From: Saussurea involucrata
Lineage: Eukaryota > Streptophyta > Magnoliopsida > Asterales > Asteraceae
Assembly: GCA_033807775.1 (NCBI GenBank)
Contig: CM066314.1
Coordinates: 37,493,501 to 37,557,500 of the forward strand
Reading direction: 5' to 3'
Length of the DNA stretch: 64,000 nucleotides
The notes beneath the pieces are model-generated. The model did not search any database. It worked only from the letters and a program-made list of their open reading frames with translations, and had not been told where the DNA came from. This document shows positions 57,324 to 64,000 of the stretch, one piece after another; the stretch's first letter is position 1, and each line of letters begins with the position of its first letter. The position numbers and the translations under genes are program-made.

Positions 57324-60300
57324 AAAGAATTCCGTCCCCGGAATTCCATTTTCGAAAAGGTGAGGGTACTTGGAACTCATATCAGATTCCAACTCCCACG
57401 TAGCTTCTCGTCCCTTGTGGAACCTCCAATGAACTTTCACTAAGCGAACTTCCTTGTTCCTCGTCTTCCGTACTTTACTATCTACGATCTCGGTTGGCTC
57501 TTCTCCATACATCAATTTCTCATCGATGCTGACGTCTTCCAACGGAATAGCCACGTCGGTCTCGGCCAAACACTTCTTCAGGTTTGACACATGAAAGGTC
57601 GGATGGACCCCTTTTAATTCTTCCGGCAATTCTAGCCTGTAAGCTACTACGCCCACTCGCTCAATGATAGCAAAAGGACCGACATATCTCGGCCTCAGTT
57701 TCCCTTTCTTCCCAAAACGCACCACTCCTTTCCAAGGCGAGACTTTTAACATTACCTTGTCTCCCACTTGAAATTCAATAGGCTTTCTTCTTCTGTCCGC
57801 ATACTTCTTCTGTCGGTCTTGCGCGATCCTCATTCTTTCGCGGATTACATCAATCTTATCCGCCGTTAGTTGTACAATTTCCGGTCCGGCTAACTGCCTT
57901 TCACCTACCTCATTCCAACACAACGGTATTCGGCACTTTCGGCCATACAATGCTTCGAACGGAGCAGCTTGGATGCTCGCGTGATAACTGTTGTTATACG
58001 AGAATTCTATCAAAGGTAAGTGTACTTCCCACGACCCCTTGAAGTCGATAACGCACGCTCGAAGCATGTCCTCTAACGTTTGAATGGTCATCTCACTCTG
58101 ACCATCCGTTTGAGGATGATATGCCGTGCTTAATTTCAATTGCGACCCCAACTCTCGTTGTAAACTTCTCCAAAATGCCGACGTGAATCGACTATCGCGG
58201 TCAGACACAATGGACCGTGGCACTCCGTGCCTAGTCACTATCTCATTAATATACAATCGGGCTAACCTCTCCAACGAGTCCGACTCTTTAATAGGTAAGA
58301 AGTGTGCTGACTTGGTGAGAACGTCAACGATCACCCAAATTGCGTCATTTCCCTTTGGAGTCCTCGGCAACTTAGTAACGAAATCCATTGTAATGTTATC
58401 CCACTTCCACACTGGTATCACTGAAGACTGGATTTCCCCATAAGGTCGTTGATGTTCTGCCTTAACTTTTAAACACGTCACACACCGCTCCACAAAGTGC
58501 GCAATATCCTTCTTCATCCCCGGCCACCAGTAAAACTGTCTCAAATCTCTATACATTTTATTCGTCCCCGGGTGTATGGAATACCGCGACTTGTGTGCTT
58601 CTTCTAAGATGCTCACCCTCAGATTTCCCAGCTTAGGAACCCACACTCGGGCTTTCATACACCTCAGTCCATCATTATTAGTTTCGAACAATGAGGCAAC
58701 CCAAACTACTCTTTCGCTCCTGACGCTTTCTTCCAACAACGCTTCCTCTTGAAATTTCTTAATTTCCTCCAGAAGGTTCGAGGTTGCTTCGACACTGAAA
58801 GCTATGACTTTGGTCTGTTCTCCCCGTTCCTTCCGACTCAACGCGTCAGCCACCACATTAGCTTTGCCTGGGTGATACAGAATCTCGCAGTCATAGTCGT
58901 TCAGCAGCTCCATCCATCTCCTTTGTCTCATATTTAGCTCCTTTTGGTCAAACAAATGCTTCAGACTTTTGTGATCGGTGAAAATCTGACACTTTACTCC
59001 AAATAGGTAGTGTCGCCAGATTTTTAGAGCGAACACCACCGCCGCTAGCTCCATGTCATGAGTAGGGTAGTTCTTCTCGTGATCCTTCAACTGCCGGGAA
59101 GCGTAGGTAATTACCTTCCCGTGCTGCATTAGCACACACCCCAGCCCAAGCTTAGAAGCGTCACTGTATATCACAAAACCCTCCGATCCATCAGGTAAAG
59201 ATAGAATCGGAGCACTGCTTAAACTTTCTTTCAACTTTTCAAACGCAGATTCTTGCGCTTCAGCCCACACAAATTTGACGTTCTTCCTTGTCAAAGAGGT
59301 TAGTGGCGAAGCTATTCGAGAGAAGTCTTGAATGAACTTCCGGTAATATCCTGCTAAACCAAGAAAGCTTCTCACCTCCGATGGGGTTCTTGGCGCCTCC
59401 CAATCTTTAATGGCTTCAATTTTTGCAGGGTCTACCTTGATACCGTCCGCCGACACCACATGACCCAAAAACTGGACTTCCCTTAACCAAAACTCGCACT
59501 TCGAAAACTTCGCGTATAACTTCTCACGCTTTAGCAATTCCAGCGCGGCTCGAAGATGTCTCTCATGGTCTTCTCGTGTTCGAGAATAAATTAAGATATC
59601 GTCAATGAAGACGATCACACGTTTATCCAACAACGAGCTGCACACTCGATTCATCAAATCCATGAACACCGCTGGCGCATTAGTCAGCCCAAAAGGCATG
59701 ACTAAAAACTCGTAATGTCCATACCTCGTATGGAAAGCTGTCTTCGGCACATCTTCTTCTCTAACTTTCAATTGATGATAACCCGACCTCAAGTCTATTT
59801 TTGAGAAATAACTCGCACCTTGTAGTTGATCGAAGAGGTCATCGATCCTCGGGAGTGGGTACTTATTCTTCACCGTTACTTTATTGAGTTCACGGTAATC
59901 TATGCACATTCGCATAGATCCGTCCTTCTTCTTAACGAAAAGTACCGGTGCTCCCCAAGGTGATGAGCTCGGACGGATGAAACCCTTGTCGAGCAGTTCC
60001 TGCAATTGAGTCATCATCTCTTTCATTTCCGCTGGTGCTAACCGATAGGGTGCACGGGCAATCGGTGCTGCTCCAGGTACCAGTTCAATTCTGAACTCCA
60101 CTTGACGATCTGGGGGCAGACTCGTCAGTTCGTCCGGAAACACTTCCGGGTACTCACTCACTACTGACACATCTCCCACACTCTTCTTTTCCTTCTTAGC
60201 ATCTAACACATAAGCTAGATACCCCGAACAACCCTTTCCCAAACATCGCCTAGCTTTCATCAACGAAATCAAACACGACTTCCTATTCCGCTGATCTCCG

Positions 60301-61115
60301 TAAATTACCACTTCCTTCTTATTAGCCAAAGGGATACGGATCAGTTTCTTATTACAAACTATGCTAGCGTCATTATCCGCTAACCAGTCCATCCCTAGGA
60401 CTACATCGAACTCCCCAATCCCCATAGGATACAATTTTAACGGGAAGAAGTGACCATCCACGTCTATCTTGCAACCCTCATAGACCTCCTTTACCCAGAC
60501 TCGGCAATCGTCCTCTATCTCTACCTCAAACCCAAAGTTCAACCTCTTGGGTTTCACTTGCAATTTTTGAACAAAATTGGGCGACACAAACGAACGATTT
60601 GCCCCTGAGTCAAACAGAACTTTAGCATATATCGAGTCTATAGGAAAGGTACTTGTCACCACATCAGGCGTGATCTCCGCCTCCTCAGCTGACATGTGAA
60701 ATGCCCTAGCTCTGGCGCGGGCCGGCTCCACATTCTTCTCATTACTCTTTCCTCTGGCACTCCCACCTTCACCCCTAGCATAACCTTTCTTTAACTGCGG
60801 ACAGTCCCACTTGACATGACCCGACAACCCGCACTGATAACAGATCTTCGGATTACGACAGTCTCGAGCGAGATGCCCCACTTTTCCACACCTAAGACAT
60901 CCCTCCCTTTCAACCCAACATTCTCCCCTGTGCATTTTATTACACTTTGCACACGGTTTATCCGCTGGCTTAGATCCCACCCGCAGATCGGGTCTAGCTG
61001 AACTCGGCCTCTTACTGTCTCGATTCGGCCCGTCCCACTTACGCTTATCTCCTACTCTCTCGTTCATCTGTCTGCTCTTATCTTTTTCAGTAAGTTCTGC
61101 TTTATCTACGGCTGC
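57321..61115 (-). CDS. Element E pol polyprotein, uninterrupted over ~1,260 codons
   Basis: Numbering from the methionine at 61067: three CCHC-type knuckles or variants (residues 39-50, 57-70 and 77-89); aspartic protease [10 protein letters not shown] (catalytic Asp 153); reverse transcriptase with [10 protein letters not shown] (386-395), [11 protein letters not shown] and [10 protein letters not shown] (FIDD 487-490); RNase H ([11 protein letters not shown], about 640); HHCC zinc finger (about 850-890); DDE integrase ([41 protein letters not shown]); and a chromodomain-like C-terminus ([23 protein letters not shown]). All these signatures are intact. It is really the continuation of gag in the same frame beyond a TAG at 61118-61116. 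Confidence 0.93.
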   Translation of the reverse strand, partial: AAVDKAELTEKDKSRQMNERVGDKRKWDGPNRDSKRPSSARPDLRVGSKPADKPCAKCNKMHRGECWVEREGCLRCGKVGHLARDCRNPKICYQCGLSGHVKWDCPQLKKGYARGEGGSARGKSNEKNVEPARARARAFHMSAEEAEITPDVVTSTFPIDSIYAKVLFDSGANRSFVSPNFVQKLQVKPKRLNFGFEVEIEDDCRVWVKEVYEGCKIDVDGHFFPLKLYPMGIGEFDVVLGMDWLADNDASIVCNKKLIRIPLANKKEVVIYGDQRNRKSCLISLMKARRCLGKGCSGYLAYVLDAKKEKKSVGDVSVVSEYPEVFPDELTSLPPDRQVEFRIELVPGAAPIARAPYRLAPAEMKEMMTQLQELLDKGFIRPSSSPWGAPVLFVKKKDGSMRMCIDYRELNKVTVKNKYPLPRIDDLFDQLQGASYFSKIDLRSGYHQLKVREEDVPKTAFHTRYGHYEFLVMPFGLTNAPAVFMDLMNRVCSSLLDKRVIVFIDDILIYSRTREDHERHLRAALELLKREKLYAKFSKCEFWLREVQFLGHVVSADGIKVDPAKIEAIKDWEAPRTPSEVRSFLGLAGYYRKFIQDFSRIASPLTSLTRKNVKFVWAEAQESAFEKLKESLSSAPILSLPDGSEGFVIYSDASKLGLGCVLMQHGKVITYASRQLKDHEKNYPTHDMELAAVVFALKIWRHYLFGVKCQIFTDHKSLKHLFDQKELNMRQRRWMELLNDYDCEILYHPGKANVVADALSRKERGEQTKVIAFSVEATSNLLEEIKKFQEEALLEESVRSERVVWVASLFETNNDGLRCMKARVWVPKLGNLRVSILEEAHKSRYSIHPGTNKMYRDLRQFYWWPGMKKDIAHFVERCVTCLKVKAEHQRPYGEIQSSVIPVWKWDNITMDFVTKLPRTPKGNDAIWVIVDVLTKSAHFLPIKESDSLERLARLYINEIVTRHGVPRSIVSDRDSRFTSAFWRSLQRELGSQLKLSTAYHPQTDGQSEMTIQTLEDMLRACVIDFKGSWEVHLPLIEFSYNNSYHASIQAAPFEALYGRKCRIPLCWNEVGERQLAGPEIVQLTADKIDVIRERMRIAQDRQKKYADRRRKPIEFQVGDKVMLKVSPWKGVVRFGKKGKLRPRYVGPFAIIERVGVVAYRLELPEELKGVHPTFHVSNLKKCLAETDVAIPLEDVSIDEKLMYGEEPTEIVDSKVRKTRNKEVRLVKVHWRFHKGREATWELESDMSSKYPHLFENGIPGTEFF

Positions 61116-62185
61116 CTAAAAAGTAACTGGGTCCTTTGCTTGCACCAATTCTCTTATACTGCTCTTCAGTCCATAAATGTACCTCTCGATCCGCCTTTCT
61201 TCAGTAGGCACATACAATTCGGCAAATCGAGCTTTCTCGATGAACTTCGACGTATACTCCTGAACCGACATTGACCCTTGCTCCAAACCCAGAAACTCTT
61301 CCTCCAATTTCTTAATTGCTGCTAGGGGGCAAAACTGTGCTTTGAACCTTCCAACAAACGTCCCCCACGACATGCTCTTAGCTACCTCTGACCCTTTTCC
61401 TCCAGTTTCCACATCCCACCAAAAGATTGCTTCAGATTTCAGCATCGACCTGGCAAACAGTACTTTATCCTCCTCGGCGCACTTACTAGTATCAAACGCT
61501 AACTCCATCTCGTGAACCCATTTCACAGCTAGAACAGGATTGCGCTCACCATTGAACGTTGGAGGCTTACACGAAACGAAGGTCTTAAACGAGCACCCCT
61601 TCACTGCCTTCGGTTCGGAAACAACAATCGGAGTTGTCACCGAATTGTTCCCTATTTCAGTTCGTGGTGAACATTCTTCCTCGGCCTTCTTCCCGGTACT
61701 GCTCTTGGTTCTTTCCCCAGACGTAGTCTTGATCTGGTTGTCTAACACCGCTTGAAGAGTCTTTTGCAACTTATCCATCTCTGCTGCAAACTTATCCTCT
61801 GTCACGAAAGCCGGTGTAGCTTCGGGTTTACCCCCTTTCTTAGCATTCGTTTTCTTCCCCGGTGCTGAACTCTCTTGCTCGGACATCAATTGGATCTCGG
61901 GTTCCTCCACACTTCTTGCTTTGCGCTTAACCGGCGCTTTCCTTTTCTTACCCTTGCCCTTGGTGGTTGTCGTCCCCACCTCGGTAACAGCCTTTCTTGG
62001 TACCGCTCCTTGGGTCTCCCACGGCCTCTACCTCGTCCACGAGTGGCCGCCGCTCTCGGCTGATTCACTGGTTCATCCTCAGCAATCTTTTCGCTTCTCA
62101 CAGCCTCCTCCCGCAGTGTCGTACTCTTTGTCAGAGCGTCTTCCGCTACAGGGATTGACCTACTCCTCAAGGTTCTCGCAGACAT
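61116..62185 (-). pseudogene. Element E gag, one frameshift and one amber codon
   Basis: Starts MSARTLRSRSIPVAED (ATG 62185-62183), as in element A, with an RGRGRGRGRP basic tract. The frame shifts between about 62030 and 61980. The following frame (KRKARSVEEPEIQLMSEQES, KTFVSCKPPTFNGERNPV, FWWDVETGGKG, SVQEYTSKFIEKARFAELYVP) is open to TAG 61118-61116 after DPVTF, where element A has glutamine. Confidence 0.88.
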
Positions 62186-62472
62186 TCTGATATACAACAA
62201 CAACAGAGAACGACTAAATTAACACCACAGACTATATAGTACTATAGCAACGGGGTAATAAGGTGATCTAAGCACATACATGTACCTGTAAGTTCACAAT
62301 TACACTGGCCAGGTGTAACTCCAAACTTACCTTACATGACCGTCCTCGATACCTCATTAGTCCTATTTCTATATTAGTGCCCTCCTAACGCATTCCTGAT
62401 TTCTCAGTTGTGATTTCTACTTCCCAAAGTTTAAGTTTAGGCCCATCCGGTCACCTAAATCCCTTAAACTAT

Positions 62473-62485
62473 GGCTCTGATACAA
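62473..62485 (-). promoter_or_regulatory. Element E tRNA-Met primer-binding site
   Basis: TTGTATCAGAGCC, one mismatch to the tRNA-Met consensus, beside the 5' LTR. Confidence 0.88.
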
Positions 62486-62487
62486 AC

Positions 62488-63498
62488 TTTAACAACCCAA
62501 ACAAATTAAACATTTCAAATCATAATAATTAGATTATCCCCAAAACGGGTCCCAAAATTTCTTACATCAATTCAAAATCTGGTTGGCGGAATCAACCTAC
62601 ACAACTGAGAAATAACTAACAGACTATAGTGTTACTAAGAGGTCAAGTCTTCCTGCTACGCCCTGCTCACTTGCCAGAACCCTTCACTACCTGCTTTCCT
62701 GAAAAGGTTTTTAATTTAAAAGAAAGCGAGGGTTAGACCATGAGGTCTAGTGAGTCCCTCAAATAGTTATCAAGCATTTAATCAGAATACCATTTCAGTA
62801 TGAATCGTTCATAAAACAGTTTAGATGAATTCGTTTCGGATATAAATCCGCCCCTCATAAATTGACACCCTGAAGTCACCCTAAGGTGACAACGAGTCAG
62901 TCTCATGCTGCCTTGCAGGGTCACACCGCCCTTGGCATAAACGGGAACACCCTCCCGACACGAGCTGGCGGGCCCTTCCCGACTTAGTCAATTTACATCA
63001 AAATCAATGTATGCATACACCCCACATAAAGTTTTAAACATCAATTCATGCAAACAAAGCATAAGCATAAAGCATGGCATTTCTCATCATGTATCCGCTT
63101 TAGAAAAAATATATTAAAACCACACGTTTTAGTTTAGAAAACTCACCTGGTATGCTTACTTTCTTCCTACCGTGCCTTGTACTCCCCAGACGATCTACCT
63201 GAGTCAAAGGATAAACACATAAGCTAACTAACCAACCCGTCCGGACATCACTTTCCTGACACTCTTACTTTCCGGACCTTTCTACCTACCGGACACCACA
63301 ATGTCCGGACACCTCTGTTTTCCGGATAATACCACTTTTCCGGATAACACCACTTTTCCGGATAACACCACTTTTCCGGACACTTAACTTTTCCGGACAC
63401 TATACCCGGTAACCTGCGACAAGGAGCCATCCGTACAACTTCCGGACACCTGCTTCGCAAGGAGGTTTCCGGACGAGGCGATGTTCGAGTTTAATGCT
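62488..63498 (-). repeat. Element E 5' LTR, truncated (about 1.0 kb)
   Basis: Matches the left LTR to 'gagtttaatgct' and then stops. The missing ~0.5 kb is the U3 side that holds the TATA box. The CCGGA array differs in unit order and number from the left copy. Confidence 0.9.
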
Positions 63499-64000
63499 TC
63501 ACTGGTTTAAGCCCGACCCGATTTGGTTTAAAAAAACTAGCCGTTTTAATGCCGTTATATGACCGTTTTTCTCGAATTATAGCCGTTTTTTTTGGTTTTT
63601 TTTGCCTCCAAAACACTATAAATAGGTAGTGGGTGTATGGGGTTTGATACCAAGTTACAAAAACGCAAAAAACGCAATTCTTGCTTACAATTCTCAATTT
63701 CTCGCTTTCAAGTTTCAAGTGTTCATTTCTCGCAACTTCTCGTTCTTTCAAATTTTCCATCCTTCAATCAAAATGGCCGGCGGTAGTTATTTTAATGTAT
63801 TTTTCTTTATAATTCAATAAATGTAGTTATTTAAATGTATTTTTCTTTATAATTCAATAAATGTACTTCTTTAAATGTATTTTTCTTTATAATTTATATA
63901 AAATTAATAGAACGTATTTTTCTTTATATATGAAATTCTAATAGAACGTATTTTTAAGTATGTTTGAGTGACCCAATTAAGTATTTTATAGTGGATACGA
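63499..64000 (+). promoter_or_regulatory. Promoter-like start of an unidentified transcription unit, with a 40-bp tandem repeat
   Basis: Repeated 'agccgttt/gaccgttt' words (63535-63590), a TATA box CTATAAATA (63617-63625), then a C/T-rich leader ('tctcaatttctcgctttcaa') and ATG 63774 in the context AAAATGGCCGGC. The frame opens MAGGSYFN but stops after 15 codons, so an intron or a non-coding role is possible. From 63783 a 40-bp unit (gtagttattttaatgtattt...) is repeated about 2.9 times. The class is not recognised. Confidence 0.45.

Larger units (their letters stand above)
55794..63498 (-). mobile_element. Ty3/gypsy chromovirus E, 7.7 kb, with truncated 5' LTR
   Basis: 3' LTR at the left (55794-57309), purine tract, pol and gag on the minus strand, primer site, and a 5' LTR at the right that stops at 63498. 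Proteins are close to element A throughout, so the two belong to sister families. The target duplication cannot be checked because the right end is missing. Confidence 0.92.

Noticed and set aside
57084..57443. 119-codon plus-strand frame at the 3' edge of element E
   Set aside because: It crosses the LTR/pol boundary antisense to pol and has no family features.

Overview
This is a repeat-dense piece of a plant nuclear genome. It has one convincing host gene with a spliced 5' leader, plant-type promoters, tRNA-Met-primed LTR retrotransposons of both superfamilies (Ty1/copia and Ty3/gypsy), and MITE/MULE-type DNA elements. The family mix suggests a eudicot, possibly Asteraceae; the species is a guess and the plant origin is not.

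Layout. 1-1603 is the broken gag/protease end of a copia element (G) that runs off the left edge, followed by AGATC-rich DNA to about 2960. 3604-6453 is a stack of small DNA transposons: a CACTA MITE inside a possible hAT-like element, then two TTA-flanked MITEs inside a third. 6454-8600 is the host gene, a ROH1/BYPASS1-related protein with a 5'-UTR intron, followed by a 62-84 bp minisatellite (8700-9110). 9785-10466 is a MULE-type MITE with a perfect 9-bp target duplication.

11349-54517 is one ~1.4 kb MULE-like element (F) split into three pieces by about 42 kb of LTR elements. The first insertion is gypsy element D (11855-31740; 2.9 kb LTRs, no readable genes), which carries copia/Sirevirus element C (16833-28693). 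The second is gypsy chromovirus A (32324-54210, target duplication GTTCT), which carries copia/Sirevirus B (37933-51397, target duplication AAGAT) inside its integrase. 55794-63498 is a second, better preserved gypsy chromovirus (E) whose 5' LTR has lost its promoter half. 63499-64000 starts another unit with a TATA box and a 40-bp tandem repeat.

Most interesting point. Both Sireviruses carry, after pol, an unusual gene of about 1,300 codons. In each case it sits behind its own plant-type promoter (G-box, TATA box, good start context). In C it is also interrupted by a 5'-UTR intron and a coding intron, both predicted here. The two proteins share a short N-terminal motif, coiled coils, acidic tracts and a bipartite nuclear-localisation-like signal, and show no signal peptide or membrane anchor, so 'envelope-like' is a poor description. 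Each element is also saturated with its own short motif (CAGCG in C, CAGAG/CTCTGG in B). The motif clusters in the LTR and just upstream of the internal promoter. I propose, as inference, a nuclear protein plus dispersed-site system comparable in logic to the VANC anti-silencing proteins of VANDAL transposons.
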